From: Amycolatopsis sulphurea
Lineage (GTDB): Bacteria > Actinomycetota > Actinomycetes > Mycobacteriales > Pseudonocardiaceae
Length of the DNA: 64,000 bases
NCBI RefSeq assembly: GCF_002564045.1
Contig: NZ_PDJK01000002.1
Coordinates: forward strand, 1,488,001-1,552,000
Direction: 5' to 3'
Numbering within the stretch: position 1 is the stretch's first letter; every line of letters begins with the position of its first letter. A program made the translations under genes and the position numbers. This document shows positions 7,174 through 15,415 of the stretch, piece after piece. The notes under the pieces are model-generated. The model was not told the DNA's origin, ran no database searches, and worked only from the letters and a program-made list of their open reading frames with translations.

Positions 7174-8598
7174 GTGGCACAGGCAGCTGAGGCCGGGGGG
7201 ACGGCGCAAGGTTCATCGGGAGAATTCACGGTCACCGATCCCGCGACAATGCGCCGGGCCGTGGGTGCGGCCGCCGTCGGGAACATCACCGAGTGGTTCG
7301 ACTTCGGGGTCTACGGGTACCTTGCGACGACCATCGAGGCCCAGTTCTTCCCGCCGGACAACCACGCGCTGGCCCAGCTGGCGACCTTCGCCACGTTCGC
7401 GGTCGCGTTCCTGGTGCGCCCGCTCGGCGGGTTGTTCTTCGGCCCGCTCGGCGACCGGATCGGCCGGACCAAGGTGCTGGCCATCACGGTGATCCTGATG
7501 GCCACCGGGACATTCCTGATCGGCCTGATCCCGTCGTACGCCCAGATCGGCATCGCCGCGCCGATTCTGCTCGTCTGTGCCCGGGTCCTGCAGGGCTTCT
7601 CGACCGGCGGTGAGTACGCGGGCGCGATGACCTTCATCGCCGAGTACAGCCCGGACCGCAAACGCGGATACTTCGGGAGCTTCCTGGAATTCGGCACCTT
7701 TGTCGGATATGCGCTCGGTGCCACGGTTTCCTCGGTGCTGCCGCTGATCTCCACCCCGGCCTTCATGGACTCGTGGGGCTGGCGGATCCCGTTCATGATC
7801 GCGCTTCCGCTCGGCATCACCGGCGTCTACCTGCGGACGAAGCTCGAGGAGACGCCCGCGTTCCAGCATCTGCTCGAGGAATCCGGCGCGCGGGAGGGCG
7901 CCGCGGCCAAGCATGTGCTGCGGGACATCTTCGCGAAGTACTGGCCCGCCATGCTGCTGGCCGGTGGCCTGGTGGTCACCTGGAACGTCACCAACTACAT
8001 GCTCACCGCCTACATGCCGACCTACCTCAAGGACTCGGACACGATGGAGGCGCACGGCGGGCACGCCATCTCCTCCACCGCTTCGGAGTGGCTGCAGATC
8101 GCGGTGCTGTGGGCAGCTGTGTTCATCATTCCGCTGCTGGGCAGGCTCAGCGACAAGGTCGGCCGCAAGCCGATCCTCTGGGTCGGCGCCGGTGGCCTGG
8201 TCGTGCTGGGTATCCCGATGGTGCTGCTGCTCAAGAGTGGTTCGGTGATCGCGGTGCTGATCGGGCTGGTCCTGATGGGCCTGCTGCTGATCTGCTTCTC
8301 CGCGACCGGCCCGTCCACCCTGCCCGCGCTGTTCCCGACCGAGGTTCGCTACGGCAGCCTGTCGATCTCGTTCAACATCTTCGTGTCCGCGTTCGCCGGT
8401 ACCGTTTCGCTGGTGATGAGCGCGCTGGTGCTGGCCACCGGCGACCTGAACTGGCCGGGGTACTACCTGATCGTGGCCGGAGTGGTCGGCGTGATCACGT
8501 TGCTGAAGCTCAAGGAGCCCGCGAACAAGCCCCTGCCCGGTTCGCCGCCCGCGCCGGCCACCGTGGAAGAGGCCCACGAGCTGGCCGCCGGTCGCTGA
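7174..8598 (+). CDS. MHS-family MFS transporter (ProP-like)
   Basis: 474 residues with twelve predicted membrane segments. It is a metabolite:H+ symporter-type permease related to ProP, KgtP and citrate or shikimate carriers, acting in the cytoplasmic membrane. Diagnostic segments are NITEWFDFGVYGYLA at the first helix, the MFS loop GDRIGRTKVL between helices 2 and 3, RVLQGFSTGGEYAG, and a second GRLSDKVGRKPIL in the C-terminal half. The GTG start has GGAAGGGAG immediately upstream. The substrate (proline, betaine, or an organic acid) cannot be read from sequence. The preceding CRP-like site suggests carbon-source control. The gene ends 15 bases before a 51-bp perfect palindrome. Confidence 0.85.
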   Translation: MAQAAEAGGTAQGSSGEFTVTDPATMRRAVGAAAVGNITEWFDFGVYGYLATTIEAQFFPPDNHALAQLATFATFAVAFLVRPLGGLFFGPLGDRIGRTKVLAITVILMATGTFLIGLIPSYAQIGIAAPILLVCARVLQGFSTGGEYAGAMTFIAEYSPDRKRGYFGSFLEFGTFVGYALGATVSSVLPLISTPAFMDSWGWRIPFMIALPLGITGVYLRTKLEETPAFQHLLEESGAREGAAAKHVLRDIFAKYWPAMLLAGGLVVTWNVTNYMLTAYMPTYLKDSDTMEAHGGHAISSTASEWLQIAVLWAAVFIIPLLGRLSDKVGRKPILWVGAGGLVVLGIPMVLLLKSGSVIAVLIGLVLMGLLLICFSATGPSTLPALFPTEVRYGSLSISFNIFVSAFAGTVSLVMSALVLATGDLNWPGYYLIVAGVVGVITLLKLKEPANKPLPGSPPAPATVEEAHELAAGR

Positions 8599-8613
8599 AG
8601 GTCGTGTAAGAAG

Positions 8614-8664
8614 CTGTGAAGGGGCCCTTCACGGACTCTGAGTCCGTGAAGGGCCCCTTCACAG
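8614..8664. terminator. 51-bp perfect palindrome between convergent genes (MITE-core repeat acting as terminator)
   Basis: Two 25-bp arms (8614-8638 and 8640-8664) are exact reverse complements around a single T. Each arm itself contains a GTGAAGGGGCCCTTCAC-type inner palindrome. It lies between the stop of the transporter gene (8598) and the tsaE stop, which falls inside the right arm (8659-8661), and would fold into a bidirectional terminator. The same core occurs in the miniature elements at 21.4, 27.8, 29.5 and 53.4 kb. Confidence 0.75.
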
Positions 8665-9135
8665 CATTCGGCTCGGGGACGCCGGCAGCGGGCGAGCGGT
8701 CCAGGTGCCGTGGGGTTCGAGGGTGGCGGTGCGGGTGTCGTCGTCGTGGCGGGACAGGCGGACGACCAGGTGGTCCTCGTTGAGCCGGTCCGCGCTGCCT
8801 TCGCCCCATTCGACGACCACTGCGGAGCTTTCCAGGTCGGTGTCCAGGTCGAGGTCGTCCAGCTGGGACAGGTCGCCGCCGAGGCGGTAGGCGTCCACGT
8901 GGATGAGCGGGACGCCGCTCGGACCGGCGGCGTGTACGCGTGCCAGTACGAAGGTGGGCGAGCTGACTCGGCCGCCGACGCGCATGCCGTCGGCGATACC
9001 GCGGGTGAGCGTGGTCTTTCCGGCGCCCAAGGGACCGGCCAGCAACACGAGGTCGCCCGCGCGCAGCGTCGCGCCCAGCGCGCGCCCGAACGCCATCGTG
9101 TCCTCGGGGGTCTCCAGGATCACCTTGTCCACCAC
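8659..9135 (-). CDS. tsaE: tRNA threonylcarbamoyladenosine biosynthesis ATPase TsaE
   Basis: TsaE (YjeE family) is the ATPase that resets the TsaB-TsaD complex in synthesis of t6A37 in ANN-decoding tRNAs. The protein is about 158 residues from the GTG at 9135, the usual family length. It has the Walker A GPLGAGKTT at about 34-42, a switch segment SPTFVLARVH near 70, and HVDAYRL near 90. Alternative GTGs at 9132 and 9123 exist; the last forms a GTGA overlap with the upstream hydrolase stop. Long in-frame sequence upstream of 9135 is a shadow of that hydrolase. Its usual partners tsaB and tsaD are not next to it in this window, where the strand switches. Confidence 0.9.
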   Translation of the reverse strand: MVDKVILETPEDTMAFGRALGATLRAGDLVLLAGPLGAGKTTLTRGIADGMRVGGRVSSPTFVLARVHAAGPSGVPLIHVDAYRLGGDLSQLDDLDLDTDLESSAVVVEWGEGSADRLNEDHLVVRLSRHDDDTRTATLEPHGTWTARPLPASPSRML

Positions 9136-10208
9136 CAGTTCCGCCGGTTCGGGGCCGCGCTGCCACCACAGCGTTGCAGTAGGTCTATGAGATAGCTGTT
9201 CACCAGCTCGGGTTGTTCGAGTAGCACCATGTGGCCGGCGCCGCGTACGCGCACCAGCTCGGCGTCTGGCAGTTCGGCTGCGATCCGCTCGGCGTGCGAG
9301 AAGGGCGTGAAGCGGTCCGAGTCGCCGCCGATCACGAGTACCTGCGCGTGTTTCAGGCCGGCCAGCGCGGCATAGCGGTTGTGACTGCCGAGCGTGTCGA
9401 CGAAGTTCAGCAACCCGCGTACCGACGTCACTCCGAGCATTTCCAGCATGAAGTCGACCAGCTGTGGCGATACGTCGCGGCTGCCGAAGGCGAGCCGACG
9501 CGTCGCCTGCCGGGTGAGCTGTCCACCGGCGGCGCGTACGAACTCCACGAGCCCCGGCTGCCAACCCGCCAGCTCACCGACGCCGCGAGTGAGCGGGTTG
9601 TACTTCGACAGCAACGAACGCGGCAACCCGCGTGCGCCGACTTCGCCGGCCGCAGTGGCGATGAACGCGACGCCGCATACGCGTTCCTCAAACAGTTCCG
9701 GACGCTGCGCCGCAAGTTCCATGATCACCATGCCGCCCATGGAGTGTCCCATGAGGACTATCGGCCCTTCAGGTACCAACGCACGCAGCACGCTGTCGAG
9801 ATCGTGCGCAAGCTGTTCGATGGTCGACGTCTCGGGGGAAGCTTTGCCGGACTGACCGTGGCTGCGATGGTCGTAGTAGACCTGCCGTACGCGAGGCAAC
9901 CGCAGCGAAGCGACGTCGCGGCGCTGGAAGTGCCACGAACGGCGAGACAGCGCGAAGCCGTGTACGCCGACAAGGGTCAGTTCCGGCTTCTCACCGTCCG
10001 AAGGATCGATTTCCTCCGCCGAAAGCGGCGTACCGTCCTCAGCGGCGACAGTCGAGGTCCGGTCCGGCTTCAACTCTCCCAACGGCTCTTCGGGGGGCGA
10101 GTCCTCGCTCGGCTTCCGCTGTTGCGCGGCCACGACCGCGGCAGCCGCGCCGGTGACCAAAGCGCCCACGCCGCCGATGACTGCCCACAACCGTGCTGAA
10201 GGCTTCAC
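9120..10208 (-). CDS. Alpha/beta hydrolase with N-terminal membrane anchor
   Basis: 362 residues. The GTG at 10208 overlaps the alr stop (GTGA) and has GGGGGAG 7 bases upstream, which fixes the start. Residues about 7-28 form a hydrophobic helix (signal anchor), followed by a Pro/Glu-rich linker and an alpha/beta-hydrolase fold. The fold shows the oxyanion motif HGF at 83, nucleophile elbow GHSMGG with Ser156, an acid in VIGGDSDRFTP and the catalytic His in GAGHMVLL. It ends inside the start of tsaE. An alr-hydrolase-tsaE order is common in actinomycetes. The substrate is unknown; a cell-envelope ester is a guess from the membrane anchor only. Confidence 0.85.
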   Translation of the reverse strand: MKPSARLWAVIGGVGALVTGAAAAVVAAQQRKPSEDSPPEEPLGELKPDRTSTVAAEDGTPLSAEEIDPSDGEKPELTLVGVHGFALSRRSWHFQRRDVASLRLPRVRQVYYDHRSHGQSGKASPETSTIEQLAHDLDSVLRALVPEGPIVLMGHSMGGMVIMELAAQRPELFEERVCGVAFIATAAGEVGARGLPRSLLSKYNPLTRGVGELAGWQPGLVEFVRAAGGQLTRQATRRLAFGSRDVSPQLVDFMLEMLGVTSVRGLLNFVDTLGSHNRYAALAGLKHAQVLVIGGDSDRFTPFSHAERIAAELPDAELVRVRGAGHMVLLEQPELVNSYLIDLLQRCGGSAAPNRRNWWWTR

Positions 10209-11323
10209 AACCGCTCCCCCACGTAGCGTCGCCGAACCCGAGGCCGGTACATCGATGTGACGATCTCGTAGTCGATGGTGCCGAGTTTGTCCGCCCACTC
10301 ACGCGCGGTCGGCTCCCCTGCGTCCCCCGCGCCGAACAGCACGACCTCGTCCCCCACAGCCGGTGCGTCGTCGCCACAGTCGACCACCAGCTGGTCCATG
10401 CACACCCGCCCGACGACAGGACGTCGACGGCCGCTGACCCACACATCCATACGGCCCGACAGCGACCGTGGCACGCCGTCTGCGTACCCGACGGGCACGA
10501 GCGCCACGGTGGTGTCGCGCGGCGTGGCCCAGGTCTGTCCGTACGACACGGACTCCCCGGCAGGCAACCGTTTGGTGAGCACCACTGCGGACCGGAAGGT
10601 CATCACCGGGCGCAGGTCGTCGGCGGTGTCCACCGGGTTGAGCCCGTAGGTGGCGATGCCCGGACGGACCAGGTCGAAGTGCAGATCGGGCCGGGTGAGC
10701 AAGGCCGCAGAGTTCGCCAGGTGCCGGATCGGATCCAGCCCGGCCGCCCGCGCACGGTCGTACGCGTCGGTGAATCGCTTCGCCTGCGAGTCGATCGACG
10801 CGTGGCCGGGCTCGTCCGCGCAGGCAAGGTGCGACCACACCGCGACGACATCGATCTCCGGGGAAGCAGCCGCCGCCTCGACGAGCGCGGGCCACTCCGC
10901 GGGCGGACAACCGTTGCGGGACAAGCCAGTGTCGATCTTCAGGTGCACGCGTGCCCGTTTGCCGGCACGGCTGGCGGCGTCGGCGATACGTCGCAGTTCG
11001 ACGAGCGAGCTGGCACCTAGGTCGACGTCTGCCTCGATGCCCGGCGCGAAGTCCACGTCAGGCACGTCGAGCCAGCTGAACAGCCGCGTGGTCAGCCCTG
11101 CGGCTCGCAGCGCCAACGCTTCGGCGAGAGAGCACGTACCCAGCCAGGTCGCGCCGGCCTCGGCTGCGGCGCGGGCGACCGGCACCGCGCCGTGCCCGTA
11201 CGCGTCGGCCTTGACCACGGCCATCACCGCCGCACCGGAGGCACGCGAGGTCAGCAGGGAGACGTTGTGTCGCACAGCGTCGAGGTCGATCACGACCTCG
11301 GCCCGTGGGGAACTGGCAGTCAT
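10205..11323 (-). CDS. alr: Alanine racemase
   Basis: PLP-dependent enzyme that interconverts L- and D-alanine for peptidoglycan. From the ATG at 11323 the protein is 372 residues, normal for the family. The PLP lysine is Lys38 in VVKADAYGHGA, and the second catalytic base is the Tyr in VPVGYADGVPR near residue 265. IRHLANSAALL and RPGIATYG are also diagnostic, and the C-terminal beta domain holds GRVCMDQLVVD. Three codons of in-frame sequence upstream (GTG 11332) could be an alternative start. It heads a coupled trio with the anchored hydrolase and tsaE. Confidence 0.95.
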   Translation of the reverse strand: MTASSPRAEVVIDLDAVRHNVSLLTSRASGAAVMAVVKADAYGHGAVPVARAAAEAGATWLGTCSLAEALALRAAGLTTRLFSWLDVPDVDFAPGIEADVDLGASSLVELRRIADAASRAGKRARVHLKIDTGLSRNGCPPAEWPALVEAAAASPEIDVVAVWSHLACADEPGHASIDSQAKRFTDAYDRARAAGLDPIRHLANSAALLTRPDLHFDLVRPGIATYGLNPVDTADDLRPVMTFRSAVVLTKRLPAGESVSYGQTWATPRDTTVALVPVGYADGVPRSLSGRMDVWVSGRRRPVVGRVCMDQLVVDCGDDAPAVGDEVVLFGAGDAGEPTAREWADKLGTIDYEIVTSMYRPRVRRRYVGERL

Positions 11324-11352
11324 AACGACCACCAGTTTCCCACGGCGGAGGA

Positions 11353-12453
11353 TCAGGGCAGGCGCTGCCCGGAGGTGCCGGAGAACACGTGCAGCTCGTT
11401 CGGACGGATCCGCAGGTGCAGGGTGTCGCCGATGGTGGGTGGGGTACGCGGGTCGACGCGCGCGACCACGTTGCGTGACGAGCCTTCCGCGGTGGCTTCG
11501 CCAGCGGCGGTGAGCCTGCCGTAGACGTACGCGTCGGAGCCCAGTTCCTCGACCAGTTCGACCTTGATCGGCAAAGTCCCCTCGGCGTCGGTGGTCACCT
11601 CCAGCGACTCCGGGCGGAAACCGAGCGTGACCGCGTTACCGTCTGCCGCGGCGCGGATCTCCGGAGTGAGCGGGACGCTCGCACCGCCGACTTCAGCGCC
11701 TTCGGCAGTGAGCTTCGCGGTGACGAGGTTCATCGCCGGGGACCCGATGAAGCCTGCGACGAAGACGTTCGCCGGCTTGTCGTACAACGCGCGCGGGGTG
11801 TCGCACTGCTGCAACAGACCGTCCGACAGCACAGCGACGCGGTCTCCCATCGTCATGGCTTCCACCTGGTCATGCGTCACGTACACGGTGGTGACGGAGA
11901 GCCGACGCTGTAGCGCGGCAATCTGCGTACGCGTCGACACGCGCAGCTTCGCGTCGAGATTGGACAGCGGCTCGTCCATAAGGAACACCTGCGGTTCACG
12001 GACGATTGCACGGCCCATCGCGACCCGCTGACGTTGACCGCCTGAGAGCGCCTTCGGCTTACGGTCGAGGTACTGCTCGATGTCCAGCAGCTTCGCGGCG
12101 TCGAGCACCTTCTGCTTGATCTCCGACGCCGGACGGCCGGCGATCTTCAGCGCGAAGCCCATGTTCTGCGCCACGCTCATATGCGGGTACAGCGCATAGT
12201 TCTGAAACACCATGGCGATGTCGCGCGAACGCGGCGGCAGCTGCGTGACATCGCGATCGCCGATCCACACCGCGCCTTCGTCGATGTCCTCGAGACCGGC
12301 GAGCATGCGCAGCGCGGTGGACTTCCCGGAGCCGGACGGGCCGACCAGCACCAGGAACTCGCCGTCGGCGATTTCCAGGTTCAGCGCATCGACGGCGGGG
12401 CGCTCGGTGCCGCTGTACCGCCGAGTCGCCTTGTCGTAGGTGATAGTGGCCAT
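11353..12453 (-). CDS. ABC transporter ATP-binding protein, MsiK/UgpC type
   Basis: 366-residue ATPase of the carbohydrate ABC importer family. It has Walker A GPSGSGKST (about 38), the Q-loop in VFQNYALYPHM, signature LSGGQRQRVAMGRA (about 136), Walker B VFLMDEPLSNLDAKLR and the switch His in YVTHDQVEAMT. A C-terminal TOBE/OB region of about 120 residues follows. No permease or binding-protein genes are nearby. That fits a shared multi-sugar ATPase such as Streptomyces MsiK, which energises several importers; this role is inferred. Its start lies 3 bases after the xylB stop, and it may be read from the DeoR-xylB promoter. Confidence 0.88.
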   Translation of the reverse strand: MATITYDKATRRYSGTERPAVDALNLEIADGEFLVLVGPSGSGKSTALRMLAGLEDIDEGAVWIGDRDVTQLPPRSRDIAMVFQNYALYPHMSVAQNMGFALKIAGRPASEIKQKVLDAAKLLDIEQYLDRKPKALSGGQRQRVAMGRAIVREPQVFLMDEPLSNLDAKLRVSTRTQIAALQRRLSVTTVYVTHDQVEAMTMGDRVAVLSDGLLQQCDTPRALYDKPANVFVAGFIGSPAMNLVTAKLTAEGAEVGGASVPLTPEIRAAADGNAVTLGFRPESLEVTTDAEGTLPIKVELVEELGSDAYVYGRLTAAGEATAEGSSRNVVARVDPRTPPTIGDTLHLRIRPNELHVFSGTSGQRLP

Positions 12454-12456
12454 CGG

Positions 12457-13896
12457 TCAGTCCTCTCCGAACTTCACGGGGACCCCGTGCGCGGCTTGGC
12501 GCGCTTCGAGGTGGCGACGCTGGATTTCCTTGCCCACGAGGCGCTGCGCCTCAACCGGCTCGTCCAGCTCAAGCCGGCTTTCCGATCCTTCGCCCAACCA
12601 CGCCGGCGGTTCAGCAGTACCGGCGAGCGCCCAGGCGGCCTGACGCGCGGCACCGAGTGCGACGTACTCACCGGCTTCCGGGATGACTACAGGCACACCG
12701 AGCACGATCGGCGCGACCGCGCGCACCGCAGCGGACTGCGCGCCGCCACCGATGAGCTGTACGCGCCGTACGTCCATGCCTTGCGCGCGTACGGCGTCCA
12801 ACCCGGCTGCAAGCCCGCACAGCATGCCTTCCACCGAAGCGCGCGCGACGTTCTCCGGCGACATGTTCGTACGCGTAAGGCCATGCAACGAGCCTGTGGC
12901 GTCAGGCAGGTTCGGAGTGCGCTCGCCATCGAGGTACGGCAGCAACGTCAGCCCGCCTGCGCCTGCTTCGGCGGACAGCGCGAGACGGTCGAACTCCGGC
13001 AGGCCGACGCCCAGCATCGCGGCACCGGCAGTGAGTACACGGGCAGCGTTGAGCGCAGCGGTCAACGGAAGAAACCGGCCGGTGGCGTCGGCGAACCCGG
13101 CAACCAGCCCACTCGCGTCGGCGGAACCGTGTTCCGTGACGCCGAAAACGGTGCCACTGGTGCCAAGGGAGATCACGGCGTCGCCCGGCGCCAGTTCCAG
13201 GGCCAAGGCTGCCGCCATGTTGTCTCCCGTACCCGCGGAGACCAGCATGCCGTCGGCAGTATGCCCAGCAACGTCCGAAGGGCCGAGCACGGTAGGCAGC
13301 TCCGGCGTACGGCCGCCGAAGGCGTGCGCCAGCACGTCGTGCCGGTAAGCGTTCTCCGAGGGCGAGAAGTACCCCGTGCCGGACGCGTCGCCTCGATCGG
13401 TCACCGCGGTCTCTGGACGGTCGAGCAGCCGCCAGGTGAGCCAATCGTGCGGCAGCAGTACGCGCGCGACGCGATCAGCAAGCTTCGGCTCGTGCTCCGC
13501 GAGCCAACGCAGCTTGGTGACTGTGAAGCTTGCGACGGGCACCGAACCGACCGACTTCGCCCACACGCTGGGGCCACCCAGCTCCTCGGTGAGGTCTTTC
13601 GCCGCCTGAGCGGAACGCGTGTCGTTCCACAGCAACGCGGGGCGCACGACCTCACCGGCTTCGTCGACAGTGACCATGCCGTGCTGCTGGCCGCCGATGC
13701 CGATGGCCGACACGCCCTCCAGTACGCCACCGGTGGCTTCGCCGAACGCCTGCCACCAGGCGGCCGGGTCCACCTCGGTGCCCTCCGGGTGCGGCGCGCG
13801 ACCGGTACGCACGACTTCGCCGGTGCGCGCGTCACAGACCACCACCTTCGTCGACTGGGTCGACGAATCGACCCCGGCCACCAGCTCAGCTGTCAT
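12457..13896 (-). CDS. xylB: Xylulokinase
   Basis: 479-residue FGGY-family sugar kinase, most like xylulokinase, which phosphorylates D-xylulose for the pentose phosphate pathway. The phosphate-1 motif GVDSSTQSTK is at the N-terminus. Then come the substrate-region GIGGQQHGMVTVD and LLWNDTRS, RGDASGTGYFSP, phosphate-2 ISLGTSGTVFG, and the adenosine motif IGGGAQSAAVRA, with VALGAARQAAWAL near the end. The ATG at 13896 overlaps the end of the DeoR gene by 11 bases. The regulator, kinase and ABC ATPase appear to form one sugar-utilisation operon. No xylose isomerase gene is present here, so another ketose or a polyol product could be the substrate. Confidence 0.88.
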   Translation of the reverse strand: MTAELVAGVDSSTQSTKVVVCDARTGEVVRTGRAPHPEGTEVDPAAWWQAFGEATGGVLEGVSAIGIGGQQHGMVTVDEAGEVVRPALLWNDTRSAQAAKDLTEELGGPSVWAKSVGSVPVASFTVTKLRWLAEHEPKLADRVARVLLPHDWLTWRLLDRPETAVTDRGDASGTGYFSPSENAYRHDVLAHAFGGRTPELPTVLGPSDVAGHTADGMLVSAGTGDNMAAALALELAPGDAVISLGTSGTVFGVTEHGSADASGLVAGFADATGRFLPLTAALNAARVLTAGAAMLGVGLPEFDRLALSAEAGAGGLTLLPYLDGERTPNLPDATGSLHGLTRTNMSPENVARASVEGMLCGLAAGLDAVRAQGMDVRRVQLIGGGAQSAAVRAVAPIVLGVPVVIPEAGEYVALGAARQAAWALAGTAEPPAWLGEGSESRLELDEPVEAQRLVGKEIQRRHLEARQAAHGVPVKFGED

Positions 13897-14689
13897 AGGG
13901 CTGCCCTTCCTCGACGTGTTCCACCATCTCGACGGCCGTACCCGCGTTGAGCGCGGCCTCGATCTCTTCGGTCGGTGTGGCCTCGCTGGTGATCAGCAAG
14001 TCGTAATCGGCGACCGTGCCGTGCGCATACGTGGCAGTGCGACCGAACTTCGCGTGGTCGATCACCAGCACGTTGCGGTTCGCGAAGCGCAGTACGGCCT
14101 TCTTCAGCTCGGCATAGTCGCGTACGGGGTGAAAGAGCCGACCGACCGCGACCGCGCTCACCGAGACGAACGCTATGTCCGCGTGAGTGCGCTCCAGCAA
14201 CGCGAGCACATCGGGACCAGAGCAGGAGTCGTACTCGGGGTGGTAGCGCCCACCGGCGACCACGATTTCGACGCCTTCGCCAAGCAGCCGGGCGGCCTGC
14301 AGGGAATTGGTGACCACGGTCAGGCCCGCGACCCCGGAAAGCCGCTCCACCAACGGAAACAGTGTCGTGGAGTCGTCGACGAACACCGTCTGGCCTGGCT
14401 CGACCTGCCGGATCGCGGCCTCGGCCAGCGCGTCCTTCTCGGCCGGGTGCAGCGTGAATCGGCTCGCCGTTTCCATGATGAGCGCCGGGTACGCCTCGAC
14501 CTTGCCGCGTAGCTTCCGCAGCAGCCGCCGCTCGTCGAGGTCGTCGAGGTCGCGGTGCATCGTCATGAGACTCACCCGGAACCGCGCGGCGAGGTCGTCG
14601 ATCCGCACCTCGCCCGCCTCGATGACGTGGTCGAGGATCTCCCGACGACGCTGCTCGACCGAAGCATCGGACGAGCGAGTCCTGGACAT
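13886..14689 (-). CDS. DeoR/GlpR-family transcriptional regulator
   Basis: 267 residues. The N-terminal winged helix-turn-helix (about 15-70: RREILDHVIEAGEVRIDDLA, then VSLMTMHRDLDDLDERRLLR) carries the DeoR signature. The C-terminal DeoRC sensor domain has the ISOCOT-type elements VFVDDSTTLFPLVE, TVVTNSL, VVAGG and a lysine in ELKKAVL, and binds a sugar phosphate in characterised relatives. It is the first gene of the xylB operon and very probably represses it. The strong inverted repeat at 14712-14748 directly upstream is the natural operator candidate. Confidence 0.88.
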   Translation of the reverse strand: MSRTRSSDASVEQRRREILDHVIEAGEVRIDDLAARFRVSLMTMHRDLDDLDERRLLRKLRGKVEAYPALIMETASRFTLHPAEKDALAEAAIRQVEPGQTVFVDDSTTLFPLVERLSGVAGLTVVTNSLQAARLLGEGVEIVVAGGRYHPEYDSCSGPDVLALLERTHADIAFVSVSAVAVGRLFHPVRDYAELKKAVLRFANRNVLVIDHAKFGRTATYAHGTVADYDLLITSEATPTEEIEAALNAGTAVEMVEHVEEGQPYDS

Positions 14690-14711
14690 GCCTCATTCTT
14701 ACCAGATATCA

Positions 14712-14748
14712 CACCCAGAGTTACCACATAACTCGATAACTCAGGGTG
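14712..14748. promoter_or_regulatory. Large inverted repeat, candidate operator of the DeoR-xylB operon
   Basis: CACCCAGAGTTA (14712-14723) and TAACTCAGGGTG (14737-14748) are complementary at 11 of 12 positions across 13 bases. A nested exact palindrome GAGTTACCACATAACTC occupies 14718-14734, so TAACTC occurs twice in a row. It sits 23 bp upstream of the DeoR-family start and overlaps the stop of the tetR-like gene (14741-14743). It could also act as a terminator for that gene. The repeated TAACTC half-sites favour a protein-binding site. Confidence 0.55.
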
Positions 14749-15358
14749 CTTCGAGCACTTCGGCCGACCGGAGGATCTGTTCGAGACCGAAGCGGAAGCG
14801 GGCGTCGAACTCGGCGGCATGGAACTCGTCCACCACCGAGTTGAGCACCGGAAACTCCTCCGGCACGCGCTCCGGCAGGTCGGCCCCCGCGGAGGCCTGC
14901 TCCTCCTGGACGAGACCGAGGGTGAAATAGAACAGGCTCCAGCTCGTCCAGATCGCGGTCCGGCGAGTGGGGCACCCCTCCAGCAGCGCGGTCACCACGT
15001 GCTCGCTGAAGCCGAGCGTCCGCGGCCCGGTGACGAAGGTGCCGGCGACGACCCGGGCGCCGTCGCGGTGTCCGAGCATCGCGCCACGCAGCCGCTGGTG
15101 CAGCTCGACGACCCGGGCGTCCCAGCCACTCGGCAGGTCGTCCAGATCCATCTCGGCGAAGATCGCCTCGGCCAGCAGGTCCATCAGCCGCGCTTTGGTG
15201 CGGATGTGCCACATCACCGTGTTCATGCTGACCCCGAGATCCGCGGCAATGGCCCTGGTGGACAGCTTCTCCAGACCACCACGGTCCAGCACCGCGAACG
15301 CTGCCTCGATCACCTGATCGAGTGTGATCCCCGCCTTGATCGGTTGTCTCTTGGTCAC
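14741..15358 (-). CDS. TetR-family regulator
   Basis: 205 residues: an N-terminal TetR helix-turn-helix (about 12-58: LDQVIEAAFAVLDRGGLEKL, then STRAIAADLGVSMNTVMWH) and a C-terminal domain of the TetR_C class. The GTG start has no visible ribosome binding site. A TATACT hexamer on the minus strand lies 6 bases before the GTG, so the transcript may be leaderless. It is divergent from a 14-TM exporter, the classical arrangement of a repressor and its drug pump. An inverted repeat fills the 57-bp gap between them. The inducer is unknown. Confidence 0.85.
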   Translation of the reverse strand: MTKRQPIKAGITLDQVIEAAFAVLDRGGLEKLSTRAIAADLGVSMNTVMWHIRTKARLMDLLAEAIFAEMDLDDLPSGWDARVVELHQRLRGAMLGHRDGARVVAGTFVTGPRTLGFSEHVVTALLEGCPTRRTAIWTSWSLFYFTLGLVQEEQASAGADLPERVPEEFPVLNSVVDEFHAAEFDARFRFGLEQILRSAEVLEAP

Positions 15359-15362
15359 CGAT

Positions 15363-15390
15363 CAAGTATACCGGAACGGTACCTTACTTG
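15363..15390. promoter_or_regulatory. TetR-type operator between regulator and exporter
   Basis: The arms CAAGTA-TACCG (15363-15373) and CGGTA-(CCT)TACTTG (15377-15390) form an inverted repeat around GAA, with three extra bases in the right arm. It covers the TATACT hexamer proposed as the tetR-like gene's -10 element and lies 26 bp upstream of the exporter start, so one bound repressor could block both genes. Confidence 0.6.
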
Positions 15391-15415
15391 GTCACTGATA
15401 GAGAAGGGCCGGATC

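Noticed and set aside
12181..13950. 589-codon plus-strand frame
   Set aside because: Antisense to the ABC ATPase and xylB; amino-acid composition is typical of a shadow frame.
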